A stretch of 5,003 nucleotides of DNA from CAZITB01 sp964542055 (lineage in GTDB: Bacteria > Planctomycetota > Phycisphaerae > Sedimentisphaerales > CAMDDF01), in assembly GCA_964542055.1 (NCBI GenBank), contig CAZITB010000163.1:1-5003 (forward strand), given 5' to 3'. The position numbers were made by a program, and so were the translations under genes. A model generated the notes under the pieces. It was not told where the DNA came from and searched no databases. It was given only the letters and a program-made list of their open reading frames with translations. This document shows, in pieces, positions 1 through 5,003 of this stretch. Numbering within the stretch: the stretch's first letter is position 1; every line of letters begins with the position of its first letter.

Positions 1-173
1 ATAAGTCGGATTTTCCCCAAAACCCCCGTTAATCCTTGCTTCCTTCCCATTTCTTTGCAATAGTAGAAATAATTCAATAAATCTGTATTGTCCGACGACA
101 CCATTACTTATTTGACTTCATACATTAATGGCCACATTGCAGGGCGCAGGGAAAAGGGGGTTTCCGCCGGCAA
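1..173. other. Non-coding leader, no confident feature
   Basis: I see no credible gene, RNA or terminator here. The stretch precedes the chimeric ORF at 174 and may be the old upstream region of the restriction gene whose first codons survive there. A TTTGCAA at 54-60 followed by A/T-rich sequence could be a promoter, but no convincing -10 hexamer sits at the right distance. A G-run (156-160) lies 13 bases before the ATG at 174, rather far for a good ribosome binding site. Confidence 0.4.
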
Positions 174-596
174 ATGAATAATCAATTTTTTGAGCAGCCC
201 GTCTTAAACTCACCCTATTCCTATCCATCCCGGCACTGGGAGCTTGACGACCAGGGCCAGCCCACCGGAAAAATCAAGAAAAGCCGCCGCCCGGCCCAGT
301 TTATTACACCCATTCCCAAGGCCGAGATTAATCAGGGCGCCTGGGTCTCACTGAAAGTGCATATCGACAATATCGTCACCTTTGCCAGACACCGCATCGC
401 CAATGCCTTGGCAGAAGGGATGAACGCCAAGATTGAAAAGATCAAGCGCATGGCCTATGGATATCGGAACCGTTCCCATTATAGAGCCGCCATCTATTTT
501 CATCGCGGTGGCCTGGATTTATTCCCCAGACCACCGGTTAAACCAAGCCTGAGCTTCATATCTCTGTGTGCACAACATGTTGGGGGTTCCCATTAG
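174..596 (+). CDS. Chimeric remnant: Res-type restriction endonuclease N-terminus joined to ISL3 transposase C-terminus
   Basis: This 140-residue ORF joins two unrelated gene fragments. Residues 1-50 (LNSPYSYPSRHWELDD, then FITPIPK at 43-49) match, from memory, the start of large (~1000 aa) type III-like restriction endonuclease/helicases, so the ATG is probably the original start. Residues ~56-120 match the C-terminal end of ISL3-family DDE transposases: HRIANALAEGMNAKI (73-87), MAYGYRNR (93-100), then GGLDLFP (112-118). E81 is probably the last acidic residue of the catalytic triad. The other catalytic residues and the zinc-binding N-terminus are missing, as are all helicase and nuclease motifs of the Res protein, so neither activity can remain. 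The junction lies near 321-347. The last ~20 residues match nothing I recognise. It is best regarded as a pseudogene relic, although start and frame are intact and a short protein could be made. Confidence 0.75.
   Translation: MNNQFFEQPVLNSPYSYPSRHWELDDQGQPTGKIKKSRRPAQFITPIPKAEINQGAWVSLKVHIDNIVTFARHRIANALAEGMNAKIEKIKRMAYGYRNRSHYRAAIYFHRGGLDLFPRPPVKPSLSFISLCAQHVGGSH
339..596 (+). mobile_element. Decayed ISL3-family insertion sequence (3' end of transposase only)
   Basis: Only the last ~65-70 recognisable transposase residues survive, read in frame with the upstream Res fragment. The transposase 5' part, the left inverted repeat and any target duplication are absent, so the copy cannot move by itself. 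The right end is not clearly defined. Sequence 590-608, just past the stop, or 661-676 could be degraded terminal repeat, but there is no partner repeat in the window to test this. The element separates the restriction relic from the operon that starts near 683. Confidence 0.65.
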
Positions 597-682
597 AATG
601 TCTGAAGCGACAAAATAATTAATTTCAGTTTTAGGTCTCCTCCCATCCGAATCTTGTAGAGGTTTTGTGTGGAAGAAAAGGG

Positions 683-823
683 GTGATAAAGGAGACACTA
701 TTTAGACTTTCGGCATCGGTAATAAAAATTAATCTCTTTACATTATTTTTTGTTTTTGTAATGCTTATTTTTTTGGTCTTAACAGAGGCTTTCAATAAAA
801 AAAGGCAAGTGATAAAATGGTAA
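683..823 (+). CDS. Candidate 46-aa single-pass membrane peptide, first gene of the operon
   Basis: A GTG at 683 opens a 46-residue frame that ends at TAA 821-823. The start is supported by GGAAG (671-675), seven bases upstream. The peptide has a short N-terminal part with K3, E4 and R8. A strongly hydrophobic stretch follows at about residues 18-34 (LFTLFFVFVMLIFLVLT), long enough for one membrane helix. The tail is basic (KKRQVIK, residues 39-45), and by the positive-inside rule would lie in the cytoplasm. The stop overlaps an ATG in TAATG (821-825), which is the third codon of the next gene, and the frame also overlaps that gene's first ATG. This is typical translational coupling. I do not recognise a family. 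The caution is that T-rich leader DNA can encode hydrophobic peptides by chance, so this stretch may instead be promoter or leader sequence. Confidence 0.45.
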   Translation: MIKETLFRLSASVIKINLFTLFFVFVMLIFLVLTEAFNKKRQVIKW

Positions 824-1200
824 TGCCGGGGATTTCCGTTGAAGAGATCATAAAAAATATGAACAGAAATTCCCTGAGAAAGCTTTTAGGTGAAAAGCTT
901 TATGGTACTTTGGCGCAACTTTCTTTAGATGAAGTTGATGTCAATGATTTAAGAAATGTTGCTCAAGTCTTATATTGCAACAATAACCCACGTGCAATCA
1001 AAGATGAAAAATTGAGGCACCAATTAATTGATGCTCTTCCTTTTTCTAAAGCTGAGGAATTGGGCGCTCTGCTAAAATTAAATGCGCGAGATAATATTTA
1101 TGAAAAGCTTAAACACATAAAATTTTCAGATAGACAGGATATTGAAAGTCTTTTTCTTAATTTTTTGGGATTGTTACAGAAAAGACAGCTAAACAAATAG
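817..1200 (+). CDS. Helical N-terminal domain of a defence helicase, encoded as a separate 127-aa ORF
   Basis: The product is predicted to be small, soluble and all-helical, with no signal peptide or membrane segment. The pattern SLRKLLGEKL (19-28), then RHQLIDALPFSKAEELGALL (67-86), and a terminal LFLNFLG (112-118) resembles, from memory, the N-terminal domain that precedes the motor in a family of ~540-residue DEAH helicases found in defence loci. In those proteins the domain is continuous with the helicase. Here the frame stops 29 bases before the helicase ATG, while the -1 frame is open from 1161 straight into the helicase. Residues 1-117 plus the -1 frame would give a 545-residue protein of the expected layout. 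ATG 817 has a weak AAAGG at 801-805; ATG 823 (TAATG overlap) is an equally good start. It probably mediates partner or substrate recognition, but that is inference. Confidence 0.75.
   Translation: MVMPGISVEEIIKNMNRNSLRKLLGEKLYGTLAQLSLDEVDVNDLRNVAQVLYCNNNPRAIKDEKLRHQLIDALPFSKAEELGALLKLNARDNIYEKLKHIKFSDRQDIESLFLNFLGLLQKRQLNK
1161..1167 (+). promoter_or_regulatory. Candidate -1 ribosomal frameshift site (slippery heptamer T TTT TTG)
   Basis: In the frame of the 127-residue ORF the codons read AAT TTT TTG, preceded by the T needed for a perfect X XXY YYZ heptamer. A -1 slip here places ribosomes in the helicase frame, which is open from 1161 to 2453. The local product would then read N-F-L-G-I-V. 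The same T6 run would also join the frames if it held seven T residues, so replication or transcription slippage is an alternative. No strong structure begins at the usual 5-9 base spacing; the nearest hairpin starts 35 bases downstream. No convincing upstream Shine-Dalgarno stimulator was seen. Confidence 0.5.
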
Positions 1201-1201
1201 C

Positions 1202-1242
1202 GAAGCCCAGCATTTCACAGATTTCTCCAATGTATGGGCTTT
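1202..1242 (+). promoter_or_regulatory. Predicted hairpin covering the helicase start codon
   Basis: Bases 1203-1209 (AAGCCCA) pair with 1235-1241 (TGGGCTT). Bases 1210-1214 (GCATT) pair with 1229-1233 (AATGT, one G-U pair). A1234 is bulged and a 14-base loop (1215-1228) closes the stem; a G-U pair 1202/1242 can extend it. The helicase ATG (1230-1232) lies in the 3' arm, so free ribosomes could not easily reach it. The stop of the upstream ORF (1198-1200) ends two bases before the stem, so a terminating ribosome would open it. There is no T-run after the stem, so it is not an intrinsic terminator. Confidence 0.45.
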
Positions 1243-2453
1243 TTGATTACCAGCGTGAAGTAGCATTAAACACCTTATCTATTCTTGAAAATTTTCCCAA
1301 TAAGGCATTGTTGCACATGCCGACTGGTGGTGGAAAAACGAGGACGGCCATGCATATCATTGCTCGACATATGCAAAAGTATGGTCCCACTTTGGTTTGT
1401 TGGCTAGCAAATAGTGCTGAGCTGCTTGAGCAGGCGGCTGATGATTTTGAAAAAAGTTGGGCAGTATTGGGGGATCGGCCGCTTAATATTTATAGATTTT
1501 GGGGTGAGCATTCATTAGATCTCTGTGATTGCCAAAACGGCATCTTGATAGCCGGGTTCTTAAAGATGTATTTCGCTTATCAGCGAGATCAAAATTTGCT
1601 TATGATATTAGGAGATAGGGCTTCATTGACAATTGTCGATGAAGCACATCAAGCTATAGCGCCAACTTACCGATCAGTTATCGAAGGGCTATATACCAAA
1701 AAACCAAAAAATGCGTTATTAGGTCTGTCTGCCACTCCAGGAAGGACCTGGGCAGATATTCAAGAGGATGAAAAGCTTTCCGACTTTTTTGGTAACCAAA
1801 AAATAACAATCTCTGTAGAGGATTATGATGACCCAGTATCATTCTTAATATCCGAAGGATATTTAGCCCAACCAATTTTCAAACGTATTAATTGTTCTTC
1901 TTCGTATAATCTTTCAAAAGATGAAAAACAGAATCTTAAATCAGCAGATGACTTCACAAAAGAAGTCATTGAGCGTGTTGCAGAGGATCAGGACAGAAAT
2001 TATCAAATTATTATTGGTATTGAAGAACTTCTAACTCGGCACAAAAGAATCATCGTGTTCGGAGCTTCAGTGGAACATGCTAATATGATAGCGGGTGTGC
2101 TTGTTAGCCGGGGCTGGGATGCTCAAGTCATTACAGCAGAAACTCCAAGTGCAAGGCGAGATCGTATTATTCAAAGATATAAAAGTGATACAGCAAATCC
2201 GATGATTTTGTGTAACTATGGGGTGCTAACAACTGGTTTTGATGCGCCTCGCACCAGTGCAGCGATGATTGCTAGACCAACCAAATCTTTAGTTTTATTC
2301 AGCCAAATGGTGGGGCGAGCCATCAGAGGACCAAGAGCCGGTGGGAATAAGACTGCTGAAATTATAACGGTTATTGATACTTCGCTCTCAGGGTTTGGCA
2401 GCGTAGAAGAAGCTTTTCACAATTGGGAGGATGTTTGGAATGAAAAAAGCTGA
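1230..2453 (+). CDS. SF2 DEAH-box helicase / ATP-dependent DNA translocase
   Basis: All core SF2 motifs are present, so the ATP-driven motor looks intact. They are: Q-like YQREV (7-11), Walker A MPTGGGKT (30-37), DEAH (137-140), SAT in GLSATPGR (165-172), motif IV around RIIVFGAS (273-280), motif V LTTGFDAP (333-340) and motif VI QMVGRAIR (359-366). The layout resembles the helicase subunits of restriction-like systems, whose role is to translocate on or remodel nucleic acid; no nuclease domain is visible within its 407 residues. The ATG at 1230 is the first in this frame but has no Shine-Dalgarno and sits in a hairpin. The frame is open back to 1161, immediately after TAA 1158-1160, so the real product may begin in the upstream ORF by -1 frameshifting. 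The 3' end overlaps the MORC-like gene by 14 bases. Known to the family: ATP hydrolysis. Inferred: antiphage function. Confidence 0.9.
   Translation: MYGLFDYQREVALNTLSILENFPNKALLHMPTGGGKTRTAMHIIARHMQKYGPTLVCWLANSAELLEQAADDFEKSWAVLGDRPLNIYRFWGEHSLDLCDCQNGILIAGFLKMYFAYQRDQNLLMILGDRASLTIVDEAHQAIAPTYRSVIEGLYTKKPKNALLGLSATPGRTWADIQEDEKLSDFFGNQKITISVEDYDDPVSFLISEGYLAQPIFKRINCSSSYNLSKDEKQNLKSADDFTKEVIERVAEDQDRNYQIIIGIEELLTRHKRIIVFGASVEHANMIAGVLVSRGWDAQVITAETPSARRDRIIQRYKSDTANPMILCNYGVLTTGFDAPRTSAAMIARPTKSLVLFSQMVGRAIRGPRAGGNKTAEIITVIDTSLSGFGSVEEAFHNWEDVWNEKS
2425..2430 (+). promoter_or_regulatory. Ribosome binding site GGGAGG that decides the MORC-like start
   Basis: GGGAGG lies inside the end of the helicase gene. 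It directly abuts the ATG at 2431, which leaves no usable spacing, but stands nine bases before the in-frame ATG at 2440. The second ATG is therefore preferred. Lying inside the upstream coding region, the site couples translation of the ATPase to that of the helicase. Confidence 0.65.
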
Positions 2454-4269
2454 AGCCGAAAATTTAAATTCCTACGGTGATGAAGTTATACCACCAAAAC
2501 TTGCAGTTAAAGCAATGAGGGATAGTGGTTATAAAAACACTGCTTACGCTATCGCAGAATTAATTGATAATTCTGTGCAAGCAGAAGCTGATTTAGTCGA
2601 GGTGTTTTGCATTGAAAACAAATCACTTGTCAGGGAAAAAGAATTAAAACGCCTTACTGAAATAGGGGTTTTAGATAATGGAACAGGAATGGATGGTATT
2701 ACCCTTTGCCAAGCCCTTCAATTTGGCAATGGGAGCCATTTAGAAGATCGAAAAGGAATTGGTCGCTTTGGAATGGGACTTCCAAATGCATCGATCTCTC
2801 AATGCCGACGTGTTGACGTTTGGACCTGGCAACATGGGCCCCAGAATGCTATTCGCTCATACCTTGATGTGGACGAGATTGAAAACGGCCATATTCGTAA
2901 TGTACCGGAGCCCTTTGCAGAACCACTTCCAGAAGAATGGGAAAACTTATCTAAAGAAATTGGAACTCATGGCACATTAGTGATTTGGAGCAAATTCGAT
3001 GAGCATCGTCTGACATGGAAAAGCGGCCGTACAACTTTGGCCCACACTGAAAATCAAGCAGGCAGAATGTACCGCAAATTTATTAATAGTGGCAAACTTG
3101 TTCTGCGCTTGGTTGCAATAGATGGAGAAAATAACGGTACATTGATCGACAGAGAAGCTCAGGTTAATGATCCTCTTTATCTTATGGCTCCTTCTTCAAC
3201 GCCTGCTCCTTTTGATGCAACCCCTATGTTTCAAAAATGGGGTGAAAAAGATGATGAATTTGAAATCGAATATGGTGATATAGTTGCCAAGGTGAGTGTA
3301 AGATTCTCATGGGCTAAGCAAGACACTGTACCTAAAGATGGTACTGACCGCGGCAGAACATTATATGGCAAACATGCTGCAAAAAATGTTGGTGTTTCAA
3401 TTGTGCGCGCTGGGCGCGAGTTAGAGCTTGATGCCGCGTGGGCTGTTAGTTATGATCCCACGGAACGCTGGTGGGGTGTTGAAATTGAATTTCCCCCCCA
3501 ACTCGACGAAGTTTTTGGGGTAACAAATAATAAGCAAGCGGCAACTGTATTTTCCCACATGTCTAAATTCAATTGGGAGGAAGAAGCCGAATCCGGAGAA
3601 AAATATATGGACTTCACTCGACGTTTAAGGGAAGAGGAAGATCCTAGAGCATATTTAATAGAGATTGTAGAACATATTAAACTTCAGTTAAGTCAAATCA
3701 GAAATAGACTAAAAGACCAAACAAAAGGTATTCGGAGCGGGAACAAGAGACACGATGAGCCCTCCATAGAAGATAAAGCTACGAAGCAATGGAAAGATCG
3801 TTCGAAAAAGGGATATTCTGCAAAAATCGACGATGAATCTTTTAACGAAAAAGCTAGAGAAGAATTAGTTGATGACCTTGTGAAAAATAAACACTATCCC
3901 GATGAAGTGGCTCGCGAAATTGTAGAAGCAATAGAGAAGCGAGATAGAAAAATAATTTTTGTAACAGCGGAGGTGGATTCGCAATCTTTTTTTCAAATTG
4001 AAACTCGAGCAGGTGGCATTACAGAAATTATCTTTAATACCCGCCACCCTGCTTATGAAAAGCTTGTGAAAGCTCTCGATACTGATATATCTGGATCTAC
4101 GGATAGCGATCTCGTAGATCGGATAGAAAATGCATCCGACACCCTAAAACTGTTGTTTGCTGCATGGGCAAGATATGAGGAAGAGGATGTTCCATTGCGG
4201 GAAACAATTAGAGATATTCGCCACGAATGGGGAAAGATGGCTAAAAACTTTATTGGAGAAGAAGCTTAA
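2440..4269 (+). CDS. MORC-like GHKL-fold ATPase
   Basis: This 609-residue protein carries the full Bergerat (GHKL) ATP-binding fold at its N-terminus. Motif N is ELIDNS (40-45), with E40 the likely general base and N44 the likely Mg-binding residue. Next come DNGTG (79-83), the lid motif GIGRFGMG (106-113) and a GTHGT (175-179) element. An S5-like transducer region follows (~280-370), including GVSIVRAGRELE (318-329) and the distinctive WGVEIEFPPQ...VFGVTNNK block (~346-365). A charged, basic linker (~415-470) precedes a C-terminal part with short beta-rich (~505-545) and helical segments that I cannot assign. The family (MutL, Hsp90, gyrase B, MORC) dimerises on ATP binding to clamp or remodel DNA; prokaryotic MORC proteins are predicted parts of restriction-like systems. 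No key ATPase residue is missing. An alternative ATG at 2431 (612 aa) lacks ribosome-binding spacing. The gene overlaps the helicase by 14 bases and abuts the PLD gene. Confidence 0.9.
   Translation: MKKAEAENLNSYGDEVIPPKLAVKAMRDSGYKNTAYAIAELIDNSVQAEADLVEVFCIENKSLVREKELKRLTEIGVLDNGTGMDGITLCQALQFGNGSHLEDRKGIGRFGMGLPNASISQCRRVDVWTWQHGPQNAIRSYLDVDEIENGHIRNVPEPFAEPLPEEWENLSKEIGTHGTLVIWSKFDEHRLTWKSGRTTLAHTENQAGRMYRKFINSGKLVLRLVAIDGENNGTLIDREAQVNDPLYLMAPSSTPAPFDATPMFQKWGEKDDEFEIEYGDIVAKVSVRFSWAKQDTVPKDGTDRGRTLYGKHAAKNVGVSIVRAGRELELDAAWAVSYDPTERWWGVEIEFPPQLDEVFGVTNNKQAATVFSHMSKFNWEEEAESGEKYMDFTRRLREEEDPRAYLIEIVEHIKLQLSQIRNRLKDQTKGIRSGNKRHDEPSIEDKATKQWKDRSKKGYSAKIDDESFNEKAREELVDDLVKNKHYPDEVAREIVEAIEKRDRKIIFVTAEVDSQSFFQIETRAGGITEIIFNTRHPAYEKLVKALDTDISGSTDSDLVDRIENASDTLKLLFAAWARYEEEDVPLRETIRDIRHEWGKMAKNFIGEEA
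4255..4260 (+). promoter_or_regulatory. Ribosome binding site GGAGAA for the TTG-initiated PLD gene
   Basis: GGAGAA lies in the last codons of the MORC-like gene, nine bases before the TTG at 4270. It supports initiation at this non-ATG codon, which directly follows the TAA stop. There is no in-frame ATG in the first part of the PLD frame that could compete. Confidence 0.55.
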
Positions 4270-5003
4270 TTGGTCGATACACTAGGTAAAAAGTTACTTG
4301 ATTTTTGTGGAAAAGCAGAAGGCAATTTATTGTTAGTCGCGCCATTCATCAAGGCAAATGTAATAGAGAGGATTGTTGATATTTTACCCGAATATGAAAT
4401 TAATTTTCAATGTGTTACGCGTTGGCGACCTGAAGAAATTGCAGCAGGAGTAAGCGATTTAGAAGTTTATGAAATTGTAAATAATAGAATAGGTGGGGAT
4501 TTATATATCCATCCTTTTCTGCATGCCAAATACTTTCGTTCAGGTAATAAATGCTTGATTGGATCAGCGAATCTAACTTTCAAAGCCCTTGGTTGGTCAA
4601 TACCCGAGAATTTAGAGCTTTTAGTCGAAGAAGAGCAGATAAATTTTTTAAATTTTGAGAATCGACTATTCAGAACAGCATTTAAGGCAACAAAAGAGCT
4701 TCGGGAAGAAATTGAAAAACTTGCTGAAAAATTTAAAAAAGACGACATTAAAATTTATTTAAGTGAAGAAGCTAAGAACGAGGAAGAATCAACAGATGTT
4801 GGTTTCCGGACCTGGTTACCATTGTGTCCGAGACCCGATCAACTCTATGAAATTTATACTGCGCAAAACACTGAGCATATTATAGGGTGGACTTTGAGAG
4901 CGGGAAAAACTGATATACAGGCATTAAAAATACCTTCAGGGCTTACAAATTTGTCATTTAAAAAATTCCTTTCTACAAGTTTACAGCAGACCTCAATTTT
5001 ACA
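4270..5003 (+). CDS. Phospholipase D (HKD)-family phosphoesterase, probable nuclease (3' end beyond window)
   Basis: The frame is open from TTG 4270 to the window edge (244 full codons). The signature is HAK (85-87) followed by GSANLT (98-103), the HxK...GSxN motif of PLD-superfamily phosphodiesterases, whose histidine forms the covalent intermediate. Only one HKD copy is visible; single-copy members usually dimerise to build one active site. Where close relatives usually have Asp after Gly in this motif there is N93. An LLLVAPFI strand (23-30) near the start suits the PLD alpha/beta fold. A charged helical segment (~142-170) leads to an unassigned region beginning near WLPLCPRP. There is no signal peptide, so it acts in the cytoplasm and is probably the DNA-cutting effector rather than a lipase. 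The TTG start is preferred because stop and start abut and GGAGAA is well placed. The missing C-terminus may hold further domains. Confidence 0.85.
   Translation, partial: MVDTLGKKLLDFCGKAEGNLLLVAPFIKANVIERIVDILPEYEINFQCVTRWRPEEIAAGVSDLEVYEIVNNRIGGDLYIHPFLHAKYFRSGNKCLIGSANLTFKALGWSIPENLELLVEEEQINFLNFENRLFRTAFKATKELREEIEKLAEKFKKDDIKIYLSEEAKNEEESTDVGFRTWLPLCPRPDQLYEIYTAQNTEHIIGWTLRAGKTDIQALKIPSGLTNLSFKKFLSTSLQQTSIL

Noticed and set aside
11..163. TTTTCCC and AAACCCCC at 11-27 mirrored by GGGAAAA and GGGGGTTT at 149-163
   Set aside because: The segments are not in nested order, so they cannot form one stem; they look like simple homopolymer-rich composition.
567..582. Adjacent palindromes TGTGCACA and CAACATGTTG
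   Set aside because: They are short and lie in the decayed tail of the transposase ORF with no promoter nearby; likely chance.
590..680. Degraded ISL3 terminal inverted repeat (around 590-608 or 661-676)
   Set aside because: Bases 663-676 loosely recall ISL3 ends, but there is no matching left repeat or target duplication in the window.
702..770. Possible sigma-70 promoter: TTTACA at 737-742 with TAATGC at 759-764
   Set aside because: The -10 match is poor, and the sequence lies within the candidate membrane-peptide frame. The two readings compete and neither can be settled from sequence alone.
879..901. Repeated AAAGCTTT words, also found at several later positions
   Set aside because: They encode Lys-Leu, Lys-Ala or similar pairs in real genes and have no regular spacing; not a repeat array.
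1678..1875. 65-codon open frame on the - strand
   Set aside because: It is antisense to conserved helicase motif III and has no recognisable features.
2759..2980. 73-codon + strand frame inside the MORC-like gene
   Set aside because: It overlaps the GHKL lid motif in another frame and has no plausible ribosome binding site.
3865..4047. 60-codon open frame on the - strand
   Set aside because: Antisense shadow of the C-terminal part of the MORC-like gene.
4467..4748. 93-codon open frame on the - strand, Ser/Phe-rich
   Set aside because: It lies antisense to the PLD gene, whose catalytic motif is unmistakable; its composition is that of a reverse-strand shadow.
1..5003. CRISPR array, tRNA, rRNA or riboswitch
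   Set aside because: No regularly spaced repeats and no tRNA- or rRNA-like segments were found on either strand.

Overview
The window reads as part of a bacterial defence island, probably from a Gram-negative, proteobacterium-like genome. That guess rests on general gene style, Shine-Dalgarno use and an ISL3-type transposase remnant; nothing here fixes the species. All supported genes lie on the + strand. The left part (to about position 600) is visibly richer in G+C and holds debris. The rest is A+T-richer and holds a compact operon that runs off the right edge.

Left part: a 140-codon ORF (174-596) is a chimera. Its first ~50 residues look like the N-terminus of a large type III-like Res/helicase restriction endonuclease. 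The remainder is the C-terminal end of an ISL3-family transposase. This suggests an earlier restriction locus was destroyed by an insertion sequence that then decayed.

Right part, in order: (1) a candidate 46-residue single-pass membrane peptide (683-823), too short for routine gene calling, whose stop overlaps an ATG in a TAATG; (2) a 127-residue alpha-helical protein (817-1200) resembling the N-terminal domain of a family of defence helicases; (3) the SF2 DEAH helicase body (1230-2453); (4) a MORC-like GHKL ATPase (2440-4269); (5) a phospholipase D (HKD)-family protein (4270 to beyond the window). Neighbouring genes overlap or abut, so they are very probably co-transcribed and translationally coupled.

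The set GHKL/MORC ATPase + SF2 helicase + PLD phosphoesterase fits the prokaryotic MORC-containing restriction-like systems predicted by comparative genomics (Iyer, Abhiman and Aravind, 2008, from memory). A plausible model is that the helicase tracks or remodels invading DNA, the MORC ATPase clamps or signals by ATP-driven dimerisation, and the PLD protein cuts.

The most unusual point is the helicase. Its N-terminal domain and motor lie in two reading frames joined at a T6-G tract, T TTT TTG, which is a canonical -1 slippery heptamer. The -1 frame stays open from there into the helicase, and the helicase ATG has no Shine-Dalgarno and lies inside a predicted hairpin. The locus may therefore use programmed frameshifting, be phase-variable at a T tract, or be a recently broken gene.
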